The notes below the pieces were generated by a model. The model ran no database searches. It was not told the DNA's origin and saw nothing but the letters and a program-made list of their open reading frames with translations. DNA of 64,000 bases from Ulota crispa (lineage: Eukaryota > Streptophyta > Bryopsida > Orthotrichales > Orthotrichaceae), in the NCBI GenBank assembly GCA_963920765.1, contig OY987251.1, forward strand, positions 5,830,501-5,894,500. Direction: 5' to 3'. A program made the translations under genes and the position numbers. Of the stretch, positions 35,501 to 47,717 are shown in pieces; within the stretch, counting starts at the first letter, position 1; each line of letters starts with the position of its first letter.

Positions 35501-37580
35501 TTCGATTGTGCTTCCTAAAAATATTGTTTTACACTTAGAAGTTCTGAATTCACATGTTTCATGTCGCAATAATCACTTAATATTACCAATTCCATAGAAC
35601 ATGACACATGACAGATGAGTTTAGAGAAGACACAGTCCTTGGACTTCTGAGCTGCGAAGTGTTGTTTGACACAAACAGAGGCTTAGACGAGGTGAAGTGC
35701 GTTTGCGTACATGTAAGCCAACAGGCACCGCTTGTTTCGAAGGATGCTTTGATGATGAATGAGAGCTCCATTGTAATTTTCATCTGCTGCTGATATCTCT
35801 CTATCCTCGTTCTCTTCCTGCATTTTTCTGTGGCAATGTTTCAGAATTCGTGAGTACCAGAACTTTTCCTCAGGAGAATCGTTAAACTACTCAAGGCCAC
35901 TTTCGATCGCTCAAAAGTATGTCACATACGAGCCACGTAAGCACCACCCTTCCTGCTTATTCAAGTTAATTGGGAATTGTTATAAAGCCGACTTCAGACA
36001 AAACAAGGTAGGATGAATCAAAAATGATTTTGCACCACTGGAGCAGTAGGATTGGATTTCTAGTTATCTCATGCTTATTGCTTTTATCTGTGCTATCTAA
36101 CATGACTCTCAAGTCACAAGAAATTCTGTTATGATCATGTTAACCCCCACATACCAACAACACGTAAAATAAGTTCAAAGGTGCACAAGTCTAGCTCAGA
36201 TATACCTAGAATTTTGAAACACCTATTCAGAAAATCAAACATTCTCAAGAATTTATTAACCAAGTTCATCGTCGGATCTTAAACATTACGAGTCGGAACC
36301 AAATTGAGCAAAGGTAGTTAGCGAAATATCAATCCTCCAAATAGAAGAACAATGTGATGGAATAAATCAAGTATAGATTAGGCAAGAACATTAAGAAAGT
36401 GCTGAACTTATATATAAGACACATAGAGATCAAAGTACTCACTCCATAATTGACGTCACTTGCTGGAAGTGCTCTTGAATTTCCGCAATGACCTTGTCGA
36501 ACAAATCATACTGCGATCATAACAACCCCACCGTGTCATCTTCACATGAAAATAACGGTACAGAAAAAAAGAACAAAGAAAAAAGAACAGGAAAATCGTC
36601 CGATGGAAAAAACTATCTACAGCACAGAACAAAATGTTTTAGCAGAGTGAAAACCCTAAACCCTAACCATGGACTAACAAAAATCGAACAATGCATGCCA
36701 AAAACTTGTGAGTATTGAGTGACGTTAGTAACATTTCCCATACCAAACCAAACAAAGATCCAAAAATATTTTACAGCTCGATAATCCAGAACTGTCATGG
36801 CAATAAAACTCCGACCTCTGTAATATCACCTCTTAAAACAACATTCTAGAACATCCTGCAAACTCATCATCACCTCGCAATATCAATTGACACTAGCAAG
36901 CCTGTCACGCATCCAAACTACGACGTCATATAGTGCATGACACTTATAACCAACAACTATTGGACAAACAAGAAATACTAAAGCACAACACATATACTCA
37001 TTAGCTCAAAAGTAATTCCACCACCAAGCATGACAAACCCTAAGCTTCATCTTGGTGGACTTGAATTTTTGATAACATTTTGTTTTGACAAAACCTTAGA
37101 CTAACCACTTGAGTTGGGAGTTGTTGGTTACAAACCCTAAGCTTCATCTTGGTGGACTTGAATTTGTGATAACTCTTTTTTTTGACAAAGCCTTAGGCTA
37201 ACCACTTGAATTGGGAGTTGCTGGTTATAAGTGTTATGCACTGTAGTCATTTCTTGAGACCAAAGGCAATCAGATTAAAGCTGTTCAATCGTAAATGCAC
37301 GTGCAAACCCATCATTGAGGTCGAGAAGAAACACAATAACCAGCAACGCATGGTTCTAAATTCAACGAAAAACTGCAGCAATCTGTTGAGAAAACAGAAT
37401 CCACGGCATTCGCTGTGGAAGGATTTTTTCCAATAAACATCTTGGTTTAGAAATCTAGAGAAAAGCTCCAATGCAGGGAAAGTATGAATTGGTTTTTTCA
37501 AGGCGTACATTGAAGCGGCGAATGTGGTTGTCGTCGTTGTTGACCTCCCGGACCAGTTGCGCTGCCGTCCGGCCATACAT
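32502..37580 (-). CDS. PSF1: GINS complex subunit PSF1, 6 exons (last tentative)
   Basis: PSF1 is one of four GINS subunits which, with CDC45 and MCM2-7, form the replicative helicase in the nucleus. Minus-strand exons in gene order: 37509-37580, 36443-36510, 35711-35827, 34499-34661, 33366-33512, and a tentative last exon 32502-32540. The first five give 567 nt with matching phases. Landmarks are the start MYGRTAAQLVRE, then LFDKVIAEI, the block NGALIHHQSILRNKRCL, LPEDVRGLLHPSEKEF, SYMTKLDIDLTV and PPKDPYIQVRVLDDIG. The last exon adds 12 residues and a TAG, giving 201 aa, the usual PSF1 size, but its sequence is not conserved enough to be sure. Intron 1 holds a MITE, intron 4 a duplicated segment with a Stowaway, and intron 5 a Harbinger-like MITE. 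Confidence 0.9.
32652..33203. mobile_element. PIF/Harbinger-like MITE, 552 bp
   Basis: Perfect 20-bp inverted termini (GGGCCGCTTCACACTATGGC) are flanked by TAA on both sides (32649-32651, 33204-33206), the 3-bp TWA duplication of Harbinger/Tourist elements. Degenerate internal copies of the terminus (TAGTGTGAAGCC-like at about 32772, 32855 and 33105) occur in the interior. It lies in the tentative last intron of PSF1. Confidence 0.9.
33669..34418. repeat. Direct duplication (33669-33849 and 34260-34418) split by a Stowaway
   Basis: The two flanks of a Stowaway-type element are diverged copies of the same 160-180 bp: both begin ACTATAACAAAGCAAAACAA and both end AACAGTGCATTAAAACAT. Everything lies in PSF1 intron 4. 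The simplest reading is a tandem duplication followed by insertion at the TA of the junction. Confidence 0.85.
33852..34257. mobile_element. Stowaway-like MITE (Tc1/mariner), 406 bp
   Basis: Termini CTCCCTCTGTACC and GACAGAGGGAG are inverted and flanked by TA on both sides, the classic Stowaway signature. Its interior matches the element at 43098-43517 over nearly its full length. No coding capacity. Confidence 0.88.
36648..36667. promoter_or_regulatory. Telo-box-like motif in PSF1 intron 1
   Basis: Two tandem CCCTAAA-type units (AAACCCTAAACCCTAACC) lie in the first PSF1 intron. Short telomere-type motifs near the 5' end of plant cell-cycle and translation genes often act as cis elements; here that role is inference. 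Confidence 0.35.
36932..37242. mobile_element. MITE with 27-bp termini in PSF1 intron 1
   Basis: AGTGCATGACACTTATAACC left and GGTTATAAGTGTTATGCACT right. A 97-bp segment inside is tandemly doubled (37033-37129, 37130-37226). Confidence 0.75.
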
Positions 37581-37693
37581 GATGGTGCTTGCAAAATCCC
37601 TTCTCCGATTCCACCATGAAGAGGGGAGAGGGTTCCGTGCAGCAGCATTGCGGTGATGGGGATGGCGAGGTGAGCGCGAGGGAGAAAATTAGA

Positions 37694-37701
37694 GCGGGAA
37701 A
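37694..37701 (-). promoter_or_regulatory. E2F-type site upstream of PSF1
   Basis: TTTCCCGC on the gene's strand, about 115 bp upstream of the PSF1 ATG, matches the TTTSSCGS consensus bound by plant E2F/DP factors. Replication genes are typical E2F targets, so position and gene function agree. A lone 8-mer can still occur by chance. Confidence 0.5.
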
Positions 37702-38296
37702 GTCAGGTTTCTGCCACGGTGGCGGGTTCATGTCGTCGAGTTGCCGAGGTGGCGATGCCACGTTAGCATTTTGTTGAGCACATCTTTAATGTTGTTGTAC
37801 ACCTCTTATAAAACTTGTCCTGATTTCATCACTTGGGTCTGAAGTTTTGTCGTCAAAATAGTGCCATGTAAGACGCCAAATTGGATTAGTAGTAGTTTCA
37901 ACCCGGTCCTAGTATGAAACCCTTGAGCCAAATTTGAGAGAACCAAGCAACCCTGTTGGTTGAAATTTGAAGACTTTGGGCTAACCCTAGATCTGGCCCC
38001 AAGTATAAAGTGGGCCTCAATGCTTGAGGGTACTTTTCTCTGTTTAGAAATGTATTTTGGAAGTTTTGAACATTGAAACAAAAAATTTGTAACCGTAAGA
38101 TCTTGAACTTCAAGGTTTTTTGATGGTGTTGCCAAAAAAGTTTTATGGTAGCCATGCAAATATTAGGATATTTGTGGCTAGATGTGGATGAATATAGGTT
38201 TTACAATTATTTTGGAAGTTACCCAAAATTTGCTATGCAAAAATGGTAACTTTTGAATACAATATTGGGAAACAATTACTTATGGTAATTTAGTGT

Positions 38297-38560
38297 TTAT
38301 ATCGCAATATTCATTAAAAAGGGAAAAGGCTTACAAAGTGGGACTTTTGCAGGATTAGGGTGGTCACCCTAATTCAAGCTCTAGCATTTTTTTTGGGTAC
38401 ACATGGCCTCACCTGAGAGGAGGAATTTGTGAGGGAAAAAATCTTAGAGGCTTAGACTGAATCTAATACCTTCAAATTTAGTTTAAGGTGGCGATTTGGG
38501 ATTAAGGTGAAATACGAAATGGTGCACATGTTTTCCCCCTTTTAATGAATATCACGTTTT
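38297..38560. mobile_element. GTTAATTTGGG-family MITE, type A, intergenic
   Basis: Weak ends (ATCGCAATATTCATTAA and TTAATGAATATCACGTTT) but a clear type A interior (CCTCACCTGAGAGGAGGAAT, GAGGGAAAAAATCTTAGAGG). Confidence 0.7.
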
Positions 38561-39171
38561 ATTATTATTACTTCAAATTGATGACCCCTCTTCCAATTCC
38601 ATGACCACAATTTTGCAAATGAGCATGCAATGCACTACCACTTCTTGATATGCAACATACATACTTGTCGATTAGCTCCCACCAAAAATTAAAAAAATTG
38701 ATCACGGAAAATTGGTGCTTCAAACATTTAGGGGTCGATATGGTAAATTTGCCTTTGTCTTTGTAGAAACTTTTTTTTTCCTTCAAAGTGATTTGCTGAC
38801 AACTAAAGATGGTATTGGTTTTGTAGTTATGTAATTATTGCACCAACTGTCATAAATTTATTGAATACTAATATCATGTCCTTTCAAGTTTAAGACAATC
38901 ATAAAAGTGAAAAATATCTCATTATTATAAATTTTTGCCGATAATATCCATGAATGTAAGTGGGCTAAGTGTAACTTGTTTTAATTGTATCGTTAACTAT
39001 TAAAGATGGTGGTTCATTTACTTCAAGGTATTGGCCCTTTAGTAGTGAAGTTTTCAACATAGCTCTTACTCATTTTTCACAAATTTCACTATTTATTTCT
39101 TAACTTTTTGTAAGCATTTGATTTTGACATTAGTTGATTACTAAAAAAACAAAAGCCATGTCACATTGCAG

Positions 39172-39517
39172 TAAGGTAGGAGGTTCAAGAACCGGGCATT
39201 TAAGGGCTGAAACTGAATTTTGGGAGGTGAAACTTCTTGAAATATGTTTCAGTAAATTTTCCTTGAAAGACAAGAGGAATTGACATCTATCCCAACTTGT
39301 TTCAAATTTTTTGGAGCTTTGGGAAATTAATTATGAAATTTGAAGTGGAAAGTCATAGGACTTTAAAACCGTGCACCTTCTCAAATGTACACTGCCTGTA
39401 CATTACTGAAAACTGTGAAAAACAACATGTACGTGTAAGGTACATTTAAGAAGGTGCACGGTTTAAGAAGGTGCACGGTTTAAGAAGGTGCACAGTTTAT
39501 GAGCTGAGACTACCTTA
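39172..39517. mobile_element. TAAGGTAG-family MITE, 346 bp, second interior type
   Basis: TAAGGTAGGAGG left and GACTACCTTA right. It shares GGGCTGAAACTGAATTTTGG and later blocks with 60869-61203 but not with the other copies. An AAGAAGGTGCACGGTTT unit is repeated three times near the right end. Confidence 0.75.
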
Positions 39518-40637
39518 GTGGGTTTCAAGCTTAAAACTTACAAGAGAACATTTGAACTCTTGGGTTACACAAGAGTAGCATCTAATGAGAAAAACAACAA
39601 GAATCTTTGACGCTCAGGTTGTAGTCATATGCAAGTTTGTTATACTTTAAGAGCAAATTCTCATTTGTGGTTTTGTATCCAAAAAGGCAAAAGCAAAAAA
39701 ATAACTTTGTAAGTAACATTAGTTTTTGTTTTTGCATTTTCCTATTATGTGATCCACATGGAAGCTCACCCTTGATGGCAGGGGGAGAGGGTCAACAAAG
39801 GGAATTCAAACATTTGGAAGATTCACAAAATTGCCATGTATACAAAAACCTAAAATAAATGACTTTCAATGACATGGTTGATTATCATGAATTTAAGGCC
39901 CACTTTTGAAAACTTGACTTTTCAACGAACTCCTAGAAGTTCAAATTTTGACACCCCCTAGTATCTCCTCGTGTGAGTCACACACACCCGGGGTATTTAT
40001 TTATTTTTCATTTTGTCGAGTGACATGCACCCAGGAATATATGCATGTGGAGAATAAATGGATAGAATCATCCACATGTGCAGATTTGTCCATAAAATCA
40101 ATTAATGCTTGTATATTTTATCCAAGTTAGTGCACCTACTATCCTACTATTTCTTTGAGAGGGATTCGCCAACTTTGTCCATTTTTCACCCAATTTCTTC
40201 CCCGCCAATGTCCAAACAACGAAAGATTTTGTAAGAAAGTGGCCTCGAAATAGTTCCTTGCACATACCCTAGACATACAAAATGCACGTCACCATATGGA
40301 ATTTTGTAATTTTGTAATGATATGATGAAGTGGCACATGTAGAAAGCAGAGTTTATCCATAGGTTTCCAAGGATGGAAACAAAAACTCCGCTTGGGAAGC
40401 AGATTGTTGGTTGTAGTGTCTTTCAAGCTAGTTATAAAATGTGCAATTTCTTATTTTATTTTTTGATTAAAAAATATCGATTATCAAATCAAACTTTTTT
40501 TCAATTGGTACGTTCAAAACAAAGTCCACCCAATTTATAAGGAAAATAATTAAAAGTGTTTAAAATCTGCTTAGAGTTTAAAATTTCATTATTAGAAGAA
40601 AGTATCAATGTTTTCACCATCAAATCTAAATAATCCA

Positions 40638-41838
40638 ATATTGACAAGATCTTGGTTGTTCAATTGGAAGTTCTACTAAATGTTTTGGATTTGGATTCTA
40701 AGCTTGACATTTGGAGGCTTCACACTATGGCTATTCAAGTCAAGCGGCCATGGAAGTTCATTGTTAGGAGTTTGGATTTTAAATCTGGCCTTTATAGGCT
40801 TTTTACTAAAATGGGCTTAACCCTTAAAAGACCAAACCCCCTTTTTAGAAACATAGTGATTTTGGGCAGGTACATGTGATTGGAGCTTTTCATATTTCAA
40901 ACTAAAATTTTAACAAAATGTGGGGACAAGGTTATTCTTTCATATGCACTAAATTTCATAACATTTGGAATTATGAGTAAAAAGTTATGGCCTAATATGT
41001 TGTTTTTTACGTTTGTTGGGCAGCTTGGGCAGATTTCTAAAAATCACTTTTTTCAAAAACAAAATTTTTAAATTGGTTTAGGGGATTTATGTGAATGTAG
41101 GAAGCTTTGAATCATTCCGCTTTGATCAACAAGATGAAAATTATGAGGATTATTTGTTTGCAGGCAGTTATGGGCTCTCTACTCCAAAATAAACTTTGAA
41201 GTTCTTTATTTTACTCAATTTTCAACATTTTGGAAAAAAAACAAAACCAAAGGATGAATATTGTTTATGACAACACTATGACCATTGGGATTGGCATTTT
41301 TCATTTCCATAATTAAATTCTTAATAATTTAGTGTTTTAAATCATTCTTTACTTCTTTTTACTTACTAACTTTTTTCCATATGTTATACAACTCCAAATG
41401 ATTTGAAACTTTTTTGACGTGTACTTTACTCAAGTGAAATAAGGAATTTACAGAAGCACCACCCACATGGCCTTTTTTCCTTAGGAATTTCACCTTCTAA
41501 AGGGTAGCTGCCCGGTTTTTTGTAAGACATTTTTGAATATTCAAACCATTCTAACTTCCAATCCATGTGGTGGAAAAATCTGAATTTTTTTCCACATCTT
41601 CTAAAACCATTCTTTTACAAGATCCTATGGTCACATAAGCATAAAAATGTTTTTGTTTTCAAATTTGGTTGATGCTCTAAAAATGGCAATTTTTGAAGAG
41701 TTTTTGTTGAAAACTTTGCTTGGTCCTTTAGGGGTTAAGGCTTCAAAAACAACATGTCATTGTCTATTTTTAGATCATCTTCTTGACCACTCAATCCCAT
41801 GGCCTCTTGACTTGGTTAGCCATAATTTGAAGTGGTCC
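40638..41838. mobile_element. PIF/Harbinger-like MITE (left end unresolved) with a nested TTAA element
   Basis: The right end (ATAATTTGAAGTGGTCC followed by TAA) and the stretch around 40638-40800 match the inverted sequence of the 32652-33203 element, including GACAAGATCTTGG and GGAGGCTTCACACTATGG. Continuity is broken by a TTAA-type element at 40821-41734. I could not find a clean left terminus. Confidence 0.7.
40821..41734. mobile_element. TTAA-flanked (piggyBac-like) MITE, 914 bp
   Basis: Termini CCCTTAAAAGACCAA and TTGGTCCTTTAGGGG are inverted and enclosed by TTAA at 40817-40820 and 41735-41738. The interior aligns end to end with 61260-62189. No open frame above about 65 codons. Confidence 0.85.
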
Positions 41839-41910
41839 TAAGTGTCACATTTACTAATGGGATATACTCAATGGATGAATGTAGTAGGAAACAAAACATT
41901 ATGCAACATG

Positions 41911-43981
41911 CATTGGGAAAAAACCTCTACTCTATATAGTATTGTAGCAATATTGCATCAATATTGATTGCAATGGCTTCACAATATAATATTGATGCAA
42001 TATTGCAACAATATTGCAAGCAATTAAAACAGACACAATAATGTTACTATACGTAAACAATATTATGTGCTATATAAGAAATCAATATTGATATAGTAAT
42101 GAAAGAGTCATACTCCAATATCATATAATGCATCGGCAAGCCACAAGCAGCAAGGAACTCTGCCATTGCACCACACAATCTGCCACAACACTGAGACTTC
42201 TTGAGAGGTCACCAATCTAGGTGCTATTCCAACCCAAAGGCACTCAACTATAGAGTTCTAATGGTGTGGTCACATTGTTGCACCACACAATTTAAGCCAT
42301 GCATATGTAGGTATTAAATTGAAATTTACCTGGTTATCCTCATTCTTCTTCATTTGATTTCTAAAATTAGCAAATTTTGAAGGCCACTTTGGCATAGTAA
42401 AACAACTTTTTCAGAATACCTTGGACTAAAAAAAGTTGTTAAATTAAGTTAGATTTAATTTTTTTAAACCCATTTCAAATTTTGATATTTCATTTAAGAG
42501 TTATGTACAAAATTATGAGAGGGTGTTTGAAAATGTTCATGAAAATTTCCTTTTCAACCCCTCTTAGAACTTTGCGTATAATTTTTTATTCAAGGCTCAA
42601 AATGTCAAACAAACTTTTGAAAATGAGAGTTAACTTACTTAAGATCTTTTTTAAGATCAAGTTTTTCTAAAAACAGTTTTTTTACTATTCTTTAATGGCT
42701 ACCAAAGTTTAGTAAGTTTAAAAACTAAATTGTGGAAGATTAAGTTTAAAAAAAACCCATTGCACAACACCCTCCAAGAAGTCTTGCAATCCCAATATGA
42801 GGTCTAATAAAAAACGTGATCATCAAATTTTCTTAAAACTATAATTAAGTTTAGCAAACTGATTGAACCATCATACTCAAATGTATAGAAGTAGTCATAA
42901 TATAAGGGTCAATTAGTAAAATATAATGGTAATTTACAAACATATAGTAAATAACATTTGGGAAGGCAATACCTTCACATCCACTCATTCTTCACCTCCC
43001 ATGGTGAAGAATGAGTCTTCTCCATCTTGGAGAATGGGCCCTCCACATTAAAGCAAGAGTACCAAAAATCCTATTCTCATGCAATACTTGCATAGTACTC
43101 CCTGTGTCCCATTATAAACCTCCAAAAAACTTCTCCATGAGGGATTATCTATATTTTAAGTCATTATGCTAGTGACAAATGCACTCTAGAATCAATATAC
43201 CACCTACCAAATATCTGCAAAATCTCAAGTTTTTATGTTGCCAGTTAGACATCCAAATTCCATGCAAACAGTATCATTTTTGTACATGTTGCTAGCTCCT
43301 CATTATTGATGATTTAATGATTAATGGCAACAATGGTACCTCATATGGGCAAGGCCAAGCTTGTTAGGATAGGAATGCTCTTTAATTGCTTAACTTACCC
43401 CCATGAGATCATTGGACATGACAAATGCTTTCTCAATAATTGAAATTAGCAAAAAGGAGCTTTTTAGTGGGACAAGAACTATGCCTAATTTGGAGGTTTA
43501 TATTAGGACAGAGGGAGTATTGTTTTAACACAAAAGAATTATTGTAAATTGTATAGTTGCATTATACATGCAAAACAATTCTTAGTTAAGAATATTGTTG
43601 CAATCAATATGACAACAATATTGAATTCCTCAGTATTATTAGCGTATATTTTTAATATTGCAACATTATTGTAATTGGATAGAGATTAAAAATATAGCAA
43701 TATTTGTGCAATATTGTATCAATACAAACTTTATCTTAATTAATTGGTTGTTTGTAATATGGATTTGAGCAAATTCTAGTATATACCAATGCTGCAGTAT
43801 TGCTTCAATTGAGCTTGTTGCATCAACACTACAAAATTATTAATCATTGCAATATTACTAAAAGTGCTAATTTTACAATACTATAACAACATATTTTCAA
43901 TACTGCATCAATATTGCTGAGGACAGAAAATCCGTCAATACTGTATCAAAACTGTTGATGTACGGGTGTATTTTCCCAATG
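41911..43981. mobile_element. 2-kb terminal-inverted-repeat element, CAATATTG-rich
   Basis: CATTGGGAAAAAACC left and GTATTTTCCCAATG right are inverted. Both subterminal regions (41940-42120 and 43560-43940) are crowded with ATATTGCAAC/CAATATTG motifs in both orientations. It carries a Stowaway at 43098-43517. No transposase frame. Superfamily not assigned. Confidence 0.6.
43098..43517. mobile_element. Stowaway-like MITE (Tc1/mariner), 420 bp
   Basis: Termini CTCCCTGTGTCCC and GGACAGAGGGAG are flanked by TA. It is a second copy of the 33852-34257 family and sits inside the larger 41911-43981 element. Confidence 0.87.
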
Positions 43982-45998
43982 TGGTCATGAAAGGAAAAGC
44001 ACAACAACGAGATCTTCAATTTTTATAGATTTGGAAGGGGGTACACTCCTAAGTTTGGACAGAATAGAAACTTTTTCTTTTTCGTTCCGGCTCTGATCTT
44101 CCTTCCATTGCAGAGCACTGGCACCAGCCCAGCATTTAAGTTAACTCCCCCAAAGCCAGTTGGCCCTTGTCCTTTGCCCAAGTGCTTTAACAGCCTGGAA
44201 GTCAGTCCAACCATACAACGAATGACAACGCAACTTCTCATCCATCCCCGTCGCCCCTACTTCACCCCTTCCAAAGTTCCAATCGCATGCTTCTCCCCGT
44301 TTCATCCCTGTCCATCCACGCCACCCCTCCAAAGTTTACAACTCATCCACGCACATCCAAAATTGTGTACTTTTAATTGATATTTTTCATTATACTAGCC
44401 GTTGGTGCTTTGTTCCGCTACGCATTCACCATTAGAATTGTTATAAAATCCAAGATTGATTGAAGATATGATATTGCAAAGGTTGGATGTGATATTACAG
44501 ATCATCATTAAAATTTAGGGTTTTCATAATTTAGATAGAATGTAAAGTAAAAAATTCAACAAGTTTTCACATTGTATCTAATATCTCCAATCTATGTGAT
44601 GTTATAGAGGTCCTACTAATTTTAGTAGTATGACAACAAACGATGGAATGTTAAGAGCGTCTCCACTAGTGACTCCAACACGCTAAAATTGGATGAAATA
44701 TGTTGAGACCCCTCTCGAAACCCTCTCTTGACATTGGGTTGTGCTATGTCTAGCAAGAGGCCTTGAAGCCACTATTCATTCACTATTCACCCTAATTTTA
44801 GTGAGCTTTATCCTTTACTTTCCTTGATAAGTGGTCAATTGCTTATTTATGTGGTGTGTTGGAGTGCGAGGCCACCTTTTTAAAGAGCATGGGTGGAGAT
44901 CAAGGGGCTTGAGGCCTTGCCAAAACACATGGAAAAGTTTGAAAGAGCTTGAATTGGTGGAGATCAATGGTAATAAATCTGGCTAAATTTTGCAAAATTT
45001 ATATCTAAAATTTGGTTGTGCTAAAACTCTATTGTAAAAACAAAGAGAAAATTTAAAAAGTACCCAAAATTTCAAGATGCAAAACTGCCTTCAAGGTAAG
45101 GTGTGATTTGACGTGCTCTCTTGTCGTTGATGGGACCTCAAAATAAGACAACTTGAGTAGCCATCAATCATATTTAATTCCCCCCTACCTAGCTATAATG
45201 CGAAGTGTAAATGTGCTTTTTAATCACTTGCCCTCCCTCAAATGACTGACTACTTGTAGTTATTGTACACTTTGCAAATGTCCAAGTTCAACATTATCCC
45301 TAAACCCTAAAACAACTATGGAAGATTGATGTTAGACATCACCAATTCACATAATTGAAGAATATATGAACTAAACTTTAAAGTTGCCATTTATAAACTA
45401 ATAAGTTGCCATGCATGTAGCTAAAAGTTCTTAGGCCTGCCTACTACTAAAATTCAAAGTAGGTTGTAAAAAATTCAACCTACAACCCACGTCTTTGGCA
45501 AGTAAAGCTAAAAACAAAAAATGAAAATAATAGCGTTGATGCCTTCCCCTCGTTTCATCCCCATTCATCCATGCCACCATTCAAAACTACCATTCATCTA
45601 TGCACAACCAACATATGCACTTATCATTGAGATTATTTGTTATAAAACAAACATCCTCATGTTAAGACTATAGAAACATCTATATTACTAACGTAAACCA
45701 CGGCCAAGATTCCTGCTCTTCATTTGCGGGGTGGGTTTTGTACTACAATTCGCAATTACTTGGGCAAAATCGCATAATCAGGGATTGTGAATTCTTCATC
45801 CAAAATTTTCATTCTTGCTTTTGTTTCATCCATTTTTTTTGAATCCTGCCCATGGTTTACATTGAACAATTGCCTCTTGTCGTCAAAGATTGCGAGAAAA
45901 AAACAGCCTCTCTGGCAGGCTCCACCTTCCTTGTTGACCCTTTGTTTCTTGCAATCTCCTCCTCCTCGGGCATTGCCCTTACTTATACTAAAACAATT

Positions 45999-46385
45999 TA
46001 AGGTAGCCGCACCCTAAAGCGAGACCATCCCCATGGGCGTCACTAACATTATAATTAAAAAAGCAAATGCTTATGAGTGAATTAAGTGATGTTTATGGGT
46101 GACAAAGCGATGGTTGTGGGTGACTAGTTTGACGGTTTTGAGTACCCATCTCACTATTCAAGAACCAACAAATCTTGTTTTTAACATCTCTTACACATGG
46201 TTCTTACAATTTTAGTGATTTAGCACTTTGAAAAATATCCACTCACACATGACTATGTGGATAACTTCCCAAACTAAACTAATATTTTTTGTTCTATGTT
46301 TCCAATCTAATGTTATAATTTTTGCGCTTATCCAACTAACCATGCTAAAGTGCTTAAACTCACGCTTATGGAGGCAGCTGCCTTA
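45999..46385. mobile_element. TAAGGTAG-family MITE, 387 bp
   Basis: TAAGGTAGCCGCACCC and GGCAGCTGCCTTA termini, interior like 18071-18454 (TTATGGGTGA, GAGTACCCATCTCACTATT). It ends just before the G+C-rich upstream region of the receptor kinase. Confidence 0.78.
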
Positions 46386-46399
46386 TGTACCCCTGCATT

Positions 46400-47717
46400 G
46401 ATCTGCGAACAACATCCATCGATATTCTTCGCTACTATTACAGTTCTCATCCGCGCCAATCATCGTCCACTGTCCATCCATCCACCGTCCTTGCGCGGGG
46501 GCTCGCGCCGCGAGGGAGGCGACGCTGGCGACGCGGGCGACGAGGGCGGCGACGAGGAACTCTGACACACACTCTGACACACTCTGACGCATTCGAACAA
46601 CGACGACCGCGACGAACACCTTTTGCGGCACATCACAGTTGCTGCTGCACAACCTGCGGCCCACCATCTCCGTCACCAAGCAGCATCTCCTGGTTTCAAG
46701 GGGATTCAGTTCCAATCGAACGCACCCCAAGTGCCCAATTTCTCCCTCATCTCAGATTTCCCACGTTTCCGGAACTCTAATAACTCGGTCTTGGGAATGC
46801 TCGGCGCGTCTCTCTCGCACCTCGTCTCTCCCGCTGCTCCTTGCTTGCTATTCTTCTTGCCAGCTTCTTTACGAGCATTTGCAACATCCACTTCGCATGA
46901 GAAGAGTGCAATGCGGGGTTTCCATTGCACGCATTTGGCGTTACCGCGCTTCGAGCTCTCATTGTAGCCCATTGTAGACCTCCTCTTGTGATAAACTTTG
47001 CGTATGCAGTGACGAACCACATGGGACGCTCTAATGCGAGGTGGCAAGAGATCTGAGCTAGCGGGATTGCACGTTTTTTGATACGTTTTGTTAAGATGAA
47101 GGAAAGGAACGCTTGCTGAGAATACTCAAACCTTTAGGTCTTGTGAAGCTTTTGGGTGAAGCATGCGAGGGAGCATTGCCGAGTCGGAGGTGGAGTTTCG
47201 AATGGAATCCGTGCGGTGGAAAGGTTAGGGACGGCTGCATTCTTTATACAACCTTGTGACCAAGCAAGTAGATCTAAGCCTGCAAGTGACAGAGGAGCCT
47301 CGAGTTTTCGTCATGAGCTGTTGAAAGGGCGGGGGTTTTGGACATGCAGTTGGTGATTTCTTCTGCAGGTACGTGCGTCTGTCTCCTCATGATTCCGTAG
47401 CTGTAGAAACGGTACCCAGGTTGTCGTCACCGATCGTGGCAAAAGCGTACATCGCTGCATTGCAAAGTTGCAAGTGCATTGTGTAATTTCGACGGCAGCG
47501 AGTGTCGCGAGCTCGAGCAGATCGTGTTGAGGTCTTTGTATGTGTGTATCTTGCGTGCTTACATGTGCGGCGGCGAATTGGTTGTACAGGAATGGCGTCG
47601 GTTGCGACGAGTGAGGCGACAATGGCGCGGCTTGACAGTACAATGGCATGAAAAGCGTTGCTTGCTTGCCTTCCACGCGCTTGATTTTGTGAAGCCGTGG
47701 AGTATTGGAGACGAGCG
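46400..47717 (+). promoter_or_regulatory. Upstream/leader region of the CrRLK1L gene
   Basis: G+C-rich DNA begins about 1.3 kb before the receptor kinase ATG. It includes GGCGAC-type triplet repeats near 46520-46560 and CT-rich leader-like stretches. The short open frames here overlap each other on both strands and show no family motif, so I read this as promoter plus 5' UTR, perhaps with a leader intron. Confidence 0.35.

Larger units (their letters stand above)
37781..45998. other. Gene-free region upstream of PSF1
   Basis: AT-rich DNA dominated by the MITEs listed separately (38297, 39172, 40638-41838, 41911-43981). A patch of moderate G+C at about 44080-44350 has a 90-codon open frame without motifs. 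No gene supported. Confidence 0.65.

Noticed and set aside
44108-44380. 90-codon Pro-rich frame
   Set aside because: No family motif and an equal-length antisense frame; not enough support.
44650-44975. Possible MITE with GTCTCCACTAGT and TTGGTGGAGATC ends
   Set aside because: The inverted match is only about 8 bp and interrupted; boundaries cannot be set.
46350-47047. Overlapping Arg/Ser/Pro-rich open frames on both strands
   Set aside because: G+C-rich leader DNA lacks stops by composition; the frames overlap each other and show no motif.
47697-47717. Upstream start (GTG) for the receptor kinase
   Set aside because: A plant nuclear gene should start at ATG; 47718 gives a proper signal peptide.
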